Source: Aquificaceae bacterium (GTDB lineage: Bacteria > Aquificota > Aquificia > Aquificales > Aquificaceae). Taken from it: DNA of 64,000 bases. The notes under the pieces were generated by a model. That model was not told the DNA's origin, did not search any database, and saw only the letters and a list, made by a program, of their open reading frames with translations. The stretch lies in assembly GCA_027079305.1 (NCBI GenBank), contig JALWVU010000070.1, forward strand, positions 1 to 64,000. The letters are read 5' to 3'. Position numbers and translations under genes: made by a program. Each line of letters opens with the position of its first letter. Position 1 is the first letter of the stretch. Positions 49,276 to 56,777 of the stretch are shown piece by piece.

Positions 49276-50307
49276 ATGCGGAACGTTTTTATAGATCGCG
49301 TGAAGATCTTCGTCAAAGGCGGAAGGGGAGGAAACGGTGCGGTAGCCTTCCTGAGGGAGAAGTTCAGGCCCAGAGGAGGTCCCGCGGGAGGGGACGGAGG
49401 TAAGGGAGGGGACGTTATTCTTGTGGCGACCTCGAGCAAACAGACCCTTCTGGACTTCAAGTATAAGAAGCACTTTAGGGCCCAGAACGGCGAGCACGGG
49501 AAGGGAAAAAACCAGAAGGGGAAGGACGGAGAGGATCTGATAGTTTACGTCCCCGTAGGAACCGTGGTAAAGGATGCGGAGACAGGAGAGATCATATGCG
49601 ATCTTGTGGAGGAAGGCCAGAGGTGCGTGGTGGCAAGGGGTGGAAGGGGAGGAAGGGGGAACGCCCACTTCGCAACGCCCACCGATCAGGCACCCAGATA
49701 CGCGGAGCCGGGTGAGGAGGGAGAGGAGAGGTGGATTGTCCTTGAACTTAAGCTCATAGCGGACGTGGGCGTAGTCGGTCTTCCCAACGCGGGAAAGTCC
49801 ACCCTCCTCTCCAGACTCACCAGAGCAAGACCCAAGGTGGCGGACTACCCCTTCACCACAATAACGCCCAACCTCGGCGTCCTCGAGCTCGACTACGAGA
49901 GACGCATAATCCTTGCGGACATCCCCGGGCTGATAGAGAACGCCCACAGAGGAGCGGGCCTCGGCCACGAGTTCCTCAGGCACATAGAGAGGACCAAGCT
50001 CCTTCTGCACCTTATCGATGTCTCGGACTCAAGGGAAAGGGATCCCCTCGAGGCCTTCGAGCTCGTGAACAGAGAGATGGAGCTCTACAGCGAGGAGCTC
50101 TCTAAAAAGCCCCAGATAGTCGTGGCCAACAAGATTGACTCCCTCTCGGACAGGGGATATTTAGAGGAGTTGAGGGAGCACTTCGAATCTAAAGGCTATC
50201 CCTTCCATGCAATCTCTGCTATAACGGGCGAGGGAATAGAGGAACTCAAGGAGCTTCTGTGGAAAAAGCTTAAGGAGGTCGAGAATGCCCCTGCTGGGAA
50301 GGTATAG
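49276..50307 (+). CDS. obgE: GTPase ObgE (CgtA)
   Basis: An essential ribosome-assembly and stress GTPase. The 343 residues begin with the glycine-rich OBG fold (FRPRGGPAGGDGGKGGDV, GRGGRGNAHFATPTDQAPRYAEPGE), followed by the Ras-like domain: GLPNAGKST near 165, YPFTTITPNLGV near 190, ADIPGLIENAHRGAGLGHEFLRH near 213 and the specificity motif NKID near 277. The ATG at 49276 fits the family start; the ORF reads one TTG codon earlier. It overlaps the nurA gene by 23 bp. Confidence 0.95.
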   Translation: MRNVFIDRVKIFVKGGRGGNGAVAFLREKFRPRGGPAGGDGGKGGDVILVATSSKQTLLDFKYKKHFRAQNGEHGKGKNQKGKDGEDLIVYVPVGTVVKDAETGEIICDLVEEGQRCVVARGGRGGRGNAHFATPTDQAPRYAEPGEEGEERWIVLELKLIADVGVVGLPNAGKSTLLSRLTRARPKVADYPFTTITPNLGVLELDYERRIILADIPGLIENAHRGAGLGHEFLRHIERTKLLLHLIDVSDSRERDPLEAFELVNREMELYSEELSKKPQIVVANKIDSLSDRGYLEELREHFESKGYPFHAISAITGEGIEELKELLWKKLKEVENAPAGKV

Positions 50308-51274
50308 GTTCTCCTTCGGCACATGGAGAACGCCCGAGATGGAAGAGGACTATCTCGAAGAATCCGAGGAGATAGGTGATCCCGATATAGAACTCAGAGA
50401 CTGGGAGCCTATAGATGGATCCTCCGAGGAAGAGATAGATGTGATCTTCGTGGACGGCATAAGGAGGACGGAGAACCTCATATACCTGGAGGACGAGGAG
50501 GGGAACTTCTCGGAAGGCGCCTTCGTCTCCGTAGGGGCTGGGGCCCTCCACATGCGATACGGGAAGATAAACCTTGCGAGCGAATCTCTCCAGAACTTCA
50601 TTGTAAGAAGGTATCTATTCCTAAAGAAAGGTTTGGAAGTGGAGGAGAGATCGGTCAGCCTGGATATCGGAGGAAGCAGGCTTGAGTTTTTCATAGAGGA
50701 GACTGAAAAAGAAATATCTCCCTACGTGAACGAGGTTATGGCCAGACTCGAATGGAAGGTGGCGGAGGAAGCCTTCAGGGCAAGGAGGCCCAGACTGATG
50801 ATAACGGACGGGACCGTCCACTACAGCGCAAGGATAAAGGAGCTTCCCTTTGTGGGATACGTGAAAAAACACAAGAGGAGATACGTCCCCAGCGACAGGA
50901 CCTGGATCTTCAGGGAGCTGAAGCTCGGTCAGAGAACCCCCATAGTCCTCATCCATTCCCAGCCCACCTTCGAAGGAGAAGGGGCAAAGAGCTTCGACAA
51001 GTTCACCTGGTATGTCCGCATAAGCGAGGACGAGGGTATAAGCGGTCTTGCGAGGCTCGAGGTTCCCGCCGGGATAGGGCTAAAAAGAACAAAAGAGATA
51101 GCTGACCTCACCGCCTGGCTGATTCCCAAGTTCGCCTCCACCGAGTTCTCGGACAGAAGGGCCCCTCAGAACCTGCTCCCCATAAAGCATCTGGAGAACG
51201 CCCTCAGAAGGAGGCTCGGGAGCCAGACCTTGATAAGGAGGGCGCTCCTCAAAGAGCTCGGCGCTACCCGATGA
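50285..51274 (+). CDS. nurA: NurA-family 5'-3' nuclease domain protein
   Basis: A 329-residue protein with the NurA fold. Metal-binding positions are in IFVDGIRR near residues 53-60, LMITDGTVHY near 169-178, and the C-terminal PIKHLENALRRRLGS. NurA acts with the HerA translocase in DNA end resection in archaea and some thermophilic bacteria; herA is not in the window. The ATG at 50285 overlaps the end of obgE by 23 bp. Identification rests on motif similarity. Confidence 0.7.
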   Translation: MPLLGRYRFSFGTWRTPEMEEDYLEESEEIGDPDIELRDWEPIDGSSEEEIDVIFVDGIRRTENLIYLEDEEGNFSEGAFVSVGAGALHMRYGKINLASESLQNFIVRRYLFLKKGLEVEERSVSLDIGGSRLEFFIEETEKEISPYVNEVMARLEWKVAEEAFRARRPRLMITDGTVHYSARIKELPFVGYVKKHKRRYVPSDRTWIFRELKLGQRTPIVLIHSQPTFEGEGAKSFDKFTWYVRISEDEGISGLARLEVPAGIGLKRTKEIADLTAWLIPKFASTEFSDRRAPQNLLPIKHLENALRRRLGSQTLIRRALLKELGATR

Positions 51275-51935
51275 ACTCCTTCAGCTTGTTCAGATCTTCT
51301 ACAAAATCCTTGTCCGCGGATGGGTTCCTAAGTATGTAGGCGGGATGGTAGGTGAGCAGGACCTTGATTTTGGGATCGTAAGGGTATGGATAAAAGTTAC
51401 CCCTTACCTTAGTTATGGAGAACTTCTTTCCCAGTATACCTTCACCCGCGGTGGCTCCCAGACAGCAGATCACCTTGGGTTTTATTATGTCAAGCTCTCT
51501 CTTAAGATACGGGAAACAGGCGTTTATCTCGGAAGGAGTGGGCTTCCTGTTGCCGGGGGGTCTGCACTTGCAGACGTTGGTGATGTAAACCTCCTCCCTC
51601 TTCAGACCGAGGATCTCTTCTATCTTACTGTTCAGGTATCTGCCCGCCCTACCCACGAAGGGCCTTCCCTGGATGTCCTCCTCTTCCCCGGGAGCCTCGC
51701 CGACGAAAACTATGGGCGAGTAAGGATTCCCGTCCCCGAAGACCACCTGGGACCTGCTCCTGTGAAGCTCGCACTTGGTGCAGTTTTTGAAAGAGCTGAA
51801 GTGCTCCTCTAAGAGTCTTCTTCTATCCTTCTGAAAGGTCTCCGCCTTGGCCGGCTCCTTTCTGAGTTTCTCGGTAAGGTATACCTCCCTTATGCCTATC
51901 TCCTCCAAAGCCTTTGCGGTTTCTCTCACTCCCAT
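51264..51935 (-). CDS. type 4 uracil-DNA glycosylase (4Fe-4S)
   Basis: Removes uracil arising from cytosine deamination, a frequent lesion at high temperature. The 223 residues include the cluster ligands Cys52 and Cys55 in NCTKCELH plus Cys in VCKCRPPG and NACFPYL, and active-site motifs VGEAPGEEEDIQGRPFVGRAG near 79-99 and LLTYHPAYILRNP near 196-208. It overlaps the JAMM gene by one base (TGATG, a coupled pair) and the nurA gene by 11 bp at the other end, convergently. Confidence 0.92.
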   Translation of the reverse strand: MGVRETAKALEEIGIREVYLTEKLRKEPAKAETFQKDRRRLLEEHFSSFKNCTKCELHRSRSQVVFGDGNPYSPIVFVGEAPGEEEDIQGRPFVGRAGRYLNSKIEEILGLKREEVYITNVCKCRPPGNRKPTPSEINACFPYLKRELDIIKPKVICCLGATAGEGILGKKFSITKVRGNFYPYPYDPKIKVLLTYHPAYILRNPSADKDFVEDLNKLKEFIG

Positions 51936-52354
51936 CAGGCTCCGAAGACCTCCACCGCCTCCTCCCTGAACTTGCCCTCCACCAGCTCCCAGCTCCTGAA
52001 GGAGACCGCCTTCCCCTTCTGGACGGAGACTATTATGTAGGAGAAGCCCTCGAAGGCCCTCTCCTCGTCGAACTGGGAGGGTCTGTCGGGATGGTCAGGG
52101 TGAGAGTGGTAGACTCCCACTATCTCGAGGCCGAACTCACGGGCCTTGTCTTCCGCCTTCATGTAGTCCTTCGGATCTATCTCGTATCTGTCGTTCTTTC
52201 TGTCCGGGTTCGCATTGGGAGTCTCATAGGCTCCGAAGGCTATCCTCACGTCCCCCTGAATCTTTCCCAGCAGGAGACCGCAGGTCTCGTAGGGGTAGTC
52301 TTTTTCAGCCTGGGCGAGGATCTTATCTAATGCCCTCTTCCTTATCTTGAGCAT
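51935..52354 (-). CDS. JAMM/MPN metalloprotease (M67-like)
   Basis: A 139-residue protein with a complete JAMM zinc site: Glu23 (YETCGLLLG) and HSHPxxxxxxxSxxD with His83, His85, Ser93 and Asp96. Prokaryotic JAMM enzymes cleave C-terminal residues from sulfur-carrier proteins or ubiquitin-like modifiers, so a link to the MoeB/ThiF system at 10.5 kb is possible but only inference. The ATG lies seven bases after a perfect TATAAT on the reverse strand (52366-52361), so the mRNA is probably leaderless. It precedes the UDG gene in the same direction. Confidence 0.9.
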   Translation of the reverse strand: MLKIRKRALDKILAQAEKDYPYETCGLLLGKIQGDVRIAFGAYETPNANPDRKNDRYEIDPKDYMKAEDKAREFGLEIVGVYHSHPDHPDRPSQFDEERAFEGFSYIIVSVQKGKAVSFRSWELVEGKFREEAVEVFGA

Positions 52355-52372
52355 GTAGAAATTATAAACTTT
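52354..52372. repeat. 19-bp direct repeat containing a -10 box (copy 1)
   Basis: TGTAGAAATTATAAACTTT occurs here and again at 52690-52708 in the same orientation. On the reverse strand each copy reads AAAGTTTATAATTTCTACA and holds a perfect TATAAT. This copy sets the JAMM start, 7 bp downstream of the -10. A duplicated promoter unit of about 340 bp period, including the 35- and 64-residue genes between, is the simplest reading. Confidence 0.6.
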
Positions 52373-52469
52373 TAGGTTCAGCTCTGCGGGAGAGTAGTAT
52401 GATGATTAAAAAGGCAAGTAGAGGAATACCACCTATCAAAGCGTAGTATAGTATCTCCTTTTCTGTCAT
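52362..52469 (-). CDS. 35-residue single-helix membrane protein
   Basis: ATG 52469 overlaps the stop of the 64-residue gene upstream (ATGA) and the frame ends with TAA inside the first copy of the 19-bp repeat. The peptide MTEKEILYYALIGGIPLLAF continues with a hydrophobic stretch to LLSRRAEPKSL: one helix with a basic end. Overlap with the preceding gene and exact fit into the gap support coding. Function unknown. Confidence 0.45.
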   Translation of the reverse strand: MTEKEILYYALIGGIPLLAFLIIILLSRRAEPKSL

Positions 52470-52660
52470 TTCCTTGCCCCCTTATCAATGAAAATAATGC
52501 CTACAATTAGAAAAGCCAGGAAAAATAAAACTGCTATAACACCGCCTGCTATCGAAAGCTTTCCGGAAAAGATGGGTTGTATTATGCCAAAGACGATCCA
52601 CGCTACGGCCACAGCGAAGCTGGTTTTACCAAGTTCCTTAAGAGTTTCTTCCTCTAACAT
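52466..52660 (-). CDS. 64-residue two-helix membrane protein
   Basis: Residues about 13-33 and 38-58 are hydrophobic, separated by a short SGKLSIAGG turn, ending with KGARK. It starts at ATG 52660, and its promoter is probably the reverse-strand TATAAT at 52697-52702. It forms a small operon with the 35-residue gene. No family recognised. Confidence 0.55.
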   Translation of the reverse strand: MLEEETLKELGKTSFAVAVAWIVFGIIQPIFSGKLSIAGGVIAVLFFLAFLIVGIIFIDKGARK

Positions 52661-52689
52661 GGAAACGCTATGCCTCTATAGCCTGTCCG

Positions 52690-52708
52690 TGTAGAAATTA
52701 TAAACTTT
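52690..52708. repeat. 19-bp direct repeat containing a -10 box (copy 2)
   Basis: Second copy of the repeat described at 52354-52372. Its reverse-strand TATAAT (52702-52697) lies 37 bp ahead of the 64-residue membrane protein start, so it would drive that operon with a normal leader length. Confidence 0.6.
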
Positions 52709-52726
52709 CGTGTTATATTCAAGGCT

Positions 52727-52927
52727 ATGGAGTGGGGGCAGGTAATAACTCTCATCTTTGGGATTGCAGGCTTCATGGGAATATTCATGTTCCTGATAAA
52801 CAAACGTATAGACTCTCTTGAAAAAAGGTTCGATGATGTAAACAGGCGGCTCGACAGAATAGAGGAAGACATTAGGGAGATCCGTCAGCTTATATACAAG
52901 TCTCTCGGTGAACCTACCAAGAAGTAG
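52727..52927 (+). CDS. 66-residue membrane-anchored coiled-coil protein
   Basis: An N-terminal helix (about 5-24, VITLIFGIAGFMGIFMFLI) anchors the protein; the rest (RIDSLEKRFDDVNRRLDRIEEDIREI) is a Lys/Arg/Asp/Glu coiled coil, probably trimeric or dimeric. Divergent to the 64-residue membrane protein. Function unknown; short proteins of this kind are frequent in thermophiles. Confidence 0.55.
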   Translation: MEWGQVITLIFGIAGFMGIFMFLINKRIDSLEKRFDDVNRRLDRIEEDIREIRQLIYKSLGEPTKK

Positions 52928-52940
52928 CTTAGCTCATTTT

Positions 52941-52982
52941 GAAAAAAGAAAAAGGAGAGAAGAGGAAAGGGAGGGGAGGGGG
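52941..52982. other. 42-nt uninterrupted purine tract (polypyrimidine on the reverse strand)
   Basis: From 52941 to 52982 every base on the forward strand is A or G, moving from A-rich to G-rich (ending GGGAGGGGAGGGGG). On the reverse strand this is a C- and T-rich sequence 6 bp after the stop of the DUF4382 lipoprotein, just the C-rich, G-poor composition expected for Rho-dependent termination. It may also form triplex or G-rich structures. No hairpin terminator is seen. Confidence 0.5.
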
Positions 52983-52987
52983 TAGAT

Positions 52988-54064
52988 TTACATCTCCTGC
53001 TCCACTTCCTCAGCTATGTAGTTGTTGCCGTCGAAGCCAACTATCTTGACCTCAACGAAGGAGCCGTCCTGTATGTTGCCCTCCCACTCTCCACCTTGAA
53101 CGGTTATTGTATTGTTATTGCCCAAATCCAAGGTAAGCGTGTTGCCGCTCACATTATTAACAGTCCCTTTTACCTCAAGCTCTATCTCCTCGGCCGTGCA
53201 GGTGGCGTTGTTCAGGTCAAGGTTTTGGCACTCGACCTCAACTTTCAAGCTATTCGAATAGGCAAGATTGAGAACATTTCCTATATTTTGACCTTGGGTG
53301 TTGGAGTAATCGACTGTATACACACTTCCGTTCATAGACGTAAGTTCAAAAGTCATATTGTTTTCGTCTATACTGGAAACTCTACCTTCTAACTCCATAT
53401 TCTTACCTGTGCTTTCCATGTGGTTTTCCATCTCCTCAGGTTCTATTTCTTCTATCTCGAAAGCTACATTACACGATGGTGGAGATTGTGAATTATCTAT
53501 GTTCACAATCATTTCTCTTTCATCTCCATCGCCATCATTTACTTCAAAGTCAAGGGATACTTGGTTTTGTCCTTCGACTATGTTGAGACCACCATCTTCA
53601 ACCCTTATTTCTATTGTGCACTCGCTATTTGAGCAGGTTATATTAGTATCGTTTTCTGGAGTTAGTGAAGGATCTATATTACATGTGTAAATAGTGTTAT
53701 TTAGCATAATACTTGTAGACTGAGACACTTGCACCACAAATTTGTCATAAGTTCCTGTGGGGCAGGAAGATACATCTACAAGCCTCATGGAGTTTGCAAG
53801 ATCTGTTAGATCGACAGTGTATCCCTGAGGATCAGAGAAAAGCTGGCAGGATACGCCGGTTGATGAATTTACTAAGGACACGTTCTTAACAGTTATTTCA
53901 ACTTTCTGCGGGTTTTGAGGACTTCCATTTACAAGGGCATCAGTTAAGTAAAAAGACACCGTCCCACTGGACGCTGTGTCACCACCGCCTCCGCCACCGC
54001 AGTTATAGGCAAGAAGCCCAGAACCGAAGATTGCTCCCAGAAGCATCAGCTTTTTCATCTTCAT
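52988..54064 (-). CDS. DUF4382-like lipoprotein
   Basis: A 358-residue exported lipoprotein: the signal MKMKKLMLLGAIFGSGLLAYNC with lipobox Cys, directly followed by six glycines. Residues about 30-190 resemble DUF4382 (GTVSFYLTDAL...VEITVKNVSLVN), and residues about 215-350 look like DUF5666-type beta modules (GRVSSIDENNMTFELTSMNG, KGTVNNVSGNTLTLDL). AGGAGGTGATAAAG precedes ATG 54064; 11 codons upstream are ignored. AT-rich, asparagine-rich codon use. It follows the multicopper oxidase with its own promoter and a GTTACC direct repeat. Confidence 0.75.
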   Translation of the reverse strand: MKMKKLMLLGAIFGSGLLAYNCGGGGGGDTASSGTVSFYLTDALVNGSPQNPQKVEITVKNVSLVNSSTGVSCQLFSDPQGYTVDLTDLANSMRLVDVSSCPTGTYDKFVVQVSQSTSIMLNNTIYTCNIDPSLTPENDTNITCSNSECTIEIRVEDGGLNIVEGQNQVSLDFEVNDGDGDEREMIVNIDNSQSPPSCNVAFEIEEIEPEEMENHMESTGKNMELEGRVSSIDENNMTFELTSMNGSVYTVDYSNTQGQNIGNVLNLAYSNSLKVEVECQNLDLNNATCTAEEIELEVKGTVNNVSGNTLTLDLGNNNTITVQGGEWEGNIQDGSFVEVKIVGFDGNNYIAEEVEQEM

Positions 54065-54115
54065 CTTTATCACCTCCTTTTGATTTTTCTTTCGCATAGA
54101 TATTAACTTCCCAAG

Positions 54116-54132
54116 GTTACCCCTAAGTTACC
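54116..54132. promoter_or_regulatory. GTTACC direct repeat ahead of the lipoprotein gene
   Basis: GTTACC at 54116-54121 and 54127-54132, 11 bp apart, overlap the multicopper oxidase stop. On the reverse strand the pair spans the -35 position: TAATAT at 54105-54100 would be the -10 with a 17-bp spacer, and the lipoprotein ATG is at 54064. It matches the copies at 55724 and 58583 and is a candidate binding site of the local OmpR-type regulator. Confidence 0.5.
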
Positions 54133-55667
54133 GGATCCACTGTGAAGTTCACCATCATCCCCGCGTCGTGGTGCTCGAGGATGTGGCAGTGGAAGAGGTA
54201 ATACTGGGTTTCGGTTGGAGTAAAGCTCAGGCTCATGTCCATTGCCACCTCGACCGTTTCGTGGGGACCCACTATGACCGTGTCTTTCCAGCCCAGATCG
54301 GTAGGCCTAAGACTTCCAGAAGAACGGCTAATAACCTGGAGCTGGAACCCGTGGAAGTGCATGGGGTGATACATCCCCGTGTTGTTGGTGATCCTGAAGA
54401 TAACCACGTCTCCGTCGTAGTAGTTGAAGCCGTAATCTGTGGAGAGGGGATTAGTCTCGTCCCACGTCAATCCGTTTATGGTGAAAACTCCTCCCTCTGA
54501 CATGCCGAGGGATACATCCTGAACAGGAACACCATTTGTGTTTATACTGTTCACCGTCGAAAGTTGGTTTGGAATCGTCCTATCGTATGTGCTGTCCTTC
54601 ACCACTCTGAACTCAAGGACCTCGAACTCCCTGTTTATGAGACTCATCCTTCCGCCCATTCCTCCTCCCATTCCCACGAGGTTGTGCCTGAGGCTGTATA
54701 GTCTGAGAATGTCTCCCTCGTTCACGAGCCTGAAGTCTACGAGGATGTCTATCCTCTCTCCGGGAGAAACGAGGATCTCTTTGGTCTGAACAGGGCTTTC
54801 CAGAAGGCCTCCCTCAACGCCTATAACGTGGAATGGTATCCTGTCGCTTCCCCTCAGCAGAACGAGCCTGTATGGACGGGCGTTCGAGCCGTTGAGTATC
54901 CTGAACCTGTAGATCCTCCTCTCCACATCGAGATAGGGGTTGGGCGTCAGGTTCACCAGAACCGTCTCCCCCCAGAAACCCATGTGCCCGTTCATCCCAA
55001 TGGGGTTGTAGATGAGGTTCCCATTTGAGTCGAAGGTCTTGTCCTGGATTATGAGCGGTATGTCTGTGGTCCCGTAGCTGAGATCTAAGGCACTCTTCAG
55101 GTAGTCCTCGTCCGCGTCCTCGATGATTATCATGCTCGCAAGTCCTTTGTAGACCTGATAGCCCGTCCTTCCGTGGGGGTGGGGGTGGTAGAAGTAGGTT
55201 CCCGAGCGGTCCACGATGGTTATGTCCGGATAGCTGTAGGTCTCCCCGTCCGCGACAGCATAAGCCGGATGCCCGTCCGCATTCCAGGGAGCCCTGAAGC
55301 CGTGCCAGTGGATTATGGACTTTTCCCCTATCCTGTTAGCGAAGTCTACGCTTAAGGTCTCTCCGTTCCTGAGTATGAGGATAGGGTTGTAGTAGGTCCT
55401 GCCTGCCTCCTCAAGCTTATAAGTGAACATGGGTGTTTGCTTTCCGGGAAGTATCTGAAAGACCGCGCTCTCGGCGGTCAGGGTGAACCTTCCCGAGGGC
55501 CTGTAGTAGCCCAGAAGTCCTCCCTGATCGGAGGGAACGTGAAGTTTATTTTTAACCGCGGTAGAGACTCCCGAAGAACCGCCCCCACCGCAGGCGGTCA
55601 ACCACGCTCCCGCGTAGAGAACTCCGGCGCCTATGCCCGCAAACTTCAAAAATTCTCTCCTGTTCAT
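54123..55667 (-). CDS. Tat-exported multicopper oxidase lipoprotein
   Basis: A 514-residue multicopper oxidase of the CueO/SpoA-like group that oxidises Cu(I), metals or phenols with reduction of oxygen to water. The signal carries the twin-arginine motif NRREFLKFAG and a lipobox-like TACGGGG, so it is likely folded before export and anchored. Copper ligands are in IHWHGF, YFYHPHPHG, HPMHFHGFQL and HCHILEHHDAGMM, a full set of type 1, 2 and 3 sites. A Met-rich segment, GMGGGMGGRMS near 340, resembles the CueO copper-binding helix region. AGGAGG precedes ATG 55667. A GTTACC-type repeat lies at the -35 position. Confidence 0.9.
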   Translation of the reverse strand: MNRREFLKFAGIGAGVLYAGAWLTACGGGGSSGVSTAVKNKLHVPSDQGGLLGYYRPSGRFTLTAESAVFQILPGKQTPMFTYKLEEAGRTYYNPILILRNGETLSVDFANRIGEKSIIHWHGFRAPWNADGHPAYAVADGETYSYPDITIVDRSGTYFYHPHPHGRTGYQVYKGLASMIIIEDADEDYLKSALDLSYGTTDIPLIIQDKTFDSNGNLIYNPIGMNGHMGFWGETVLVNLTPNPYLDVERRIYRFRILNGSNARPYRLVLLRGSDRIPFHVIGVEGGLLESPVQTKEILVSPGERIDILVDFRLVNEGDILRLYSLRHNLVGMGGGMGGRMSLINREFEVLEFRVVKDSTYDRTIPNQLSTVNSINTNGVPVQDVSLGMSEGGVFTINGLTWDETNPLSTDYGFNYYDGDVVIFRITNNTGMYHPMHFHGFQLQVISRSSGSLRPTDLGWKDTVIVGPHETVEVAMDMSLSFTPTETQYYLFHCHILEHHDAGMMVNFTVDPVT

Positions 55668-55723
55668 TCCGCAACCTCCTGACACTTGATTTGAATAGTC
55701 TGTTTGAGAATTTAAGGGCGGTG

Positions 55724-55740
55724 GTTACCTGAAGGTTATT
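55724..55740. promoter_or_regulatory. GTTACC/GTTATT direct repeat ahead of the multicopper oxidase gene
   Basis: GTTACC at 55724-55729 and GTTATT at 55735-55740 are spaced by 11 bp, overlapping the kinase stop codon. On the reverse strand TAAATT at 55714-55709 could be the -10 and the repeat covers the -35 region. The oxidase start is 57 bp downstream with a good AGGAGG, so this is a plausible activator-dependent promoter. Confidence 0.45.
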
Positions 55741-56777
55741 TCTATACTAAATACACCTTCCGAATAGAAGGCCTTCACCTTCCAGCCCAGCTCCTCGCAG
55801 AGTCTCTTTACTATGGAAAGCCCCAAGCCCATTCCCCTTGAGGACTCCCTGTAGTATCTCTCAAATAGCATATGGGGGTTCTTTATCTCTCTGGAGGGAT
55901 TCTCAACTGTAAGGGACTTCCGGGTAAGCTCTACTCTAACCCAGTCGCCCGCGTTGTGTTTGAAGGCGTTTGAGAGAACGTTTCCCAGAATCCTTCCCAC
56001 CGCCTCCCTGTCCGCCTTCAGGATAACTCTTTCAAGTCTGGCCTCGATCCTAACGTCCGGATAAAGTCTGGAGAGCGAGAAAAGCTCGGTTTCAATCAGT
56101 TTCTTCAGGTCTATCTCCTCTATGGAAAGTTCCCTCTTACTTACGAGGGGCCTTAGGTTCTCTTTCAGGTCCTCCAGCTGTTTTAGGGCGAGCTCCGCTC
56201 TCTCTATCTCCTCATCTTCGTATTTCTTTCTGAGGAGCTTCAGGTTTACCTTAAGGGTCATGAGGGGGGTGTTTATGTCGTGGACTATGTCTCTGGTGAC
56301 TTCCTCTATTATCCTGAGGGCCTTTCTTAATGGATTTATTGAATACAAGGCAAAGATGAAAGATATGAGAAGTGAGAATAAGGAAGTTAGGACAAACATG
56401 AGAAAGGTTTTAAAGGCTATCGTATTTCTGTCGAATTCAAACTTGTACCAAGGATAATAGATGAGTAAAGCATCTTCTTTGGAACCCGGAATGGGTATAG
56501 CTATGCCAAGCCCTCCAGAAGTTTCTATAAGCTCGTAAAACTTATTTCCGTAAACCCTTGCAGGAGCCACTTCTACTCTGAATTTTTCTCCTTTGAACGT
56601 ATAGCTATAATTCTTCATTTCCAAAAAGATTTTTTCCTTAAGGTCAGCCATCTCTATCTTGTAAACAAGGAAGAAGATAGCTCCCAAAAGTATCTCTATC
56701 GTGAGAAAGAAAAGGAAAAAACTCTTGATAAGGGCTTCTTTTTCGTAAGAAGTTTTGGGAACAAAGTCTCTAATCAA
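55725..56777 (-). CDS. membrane sensor histidine kinase
   Basis: A 350-residue kinase with two membrane helices (about 17-40 and 123-147) around a small periplasmic domain of about 80 residues. The phosphorylated residue is His166 in DIVHDINTPLM, and the ATP domain has GRILGNVLSNAFKHNAG near 263-279 and GMGLGLSIVKRL near 318. It starts with TTG, overlapping the regulator stop by 8 bp (GTTGATTAG). Aspartate and Tyr, but no Met or His cluster, characterise the sensor domain, so copper sensing is not evident from it. Confidence 0.9.
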   Translation of the reverse strand: MIRDFVPKTSYEKEALIKSFFLFFLTIEILLGAIFFLVYKIEMADLKEKIFLEMKNYSYTFKGEKFRVEVAPARVYGNKFYELIETSGGLGIAIPIPGSKEDALLIYYPWYKFEFDRNTIAFKTFLMFVLTSLFSLLISFIFALYSINPLRKALRIIEEVTRDIVHDINTPLMTLKVNLKLLRKKYEDEEIERAELALKQLEDLKENLRPLVSKRELSIEEIDLKKLIETELFSLSRLYPDVRIEARLERVILKADREAVGRILGNVLSNAFKHNAGDWVRVELTRKSLTVENPSREIKNPHMLFERYYRESSRGMGLGLSIVKRLCEELGWKVKAFYSEGVFSIEITFR

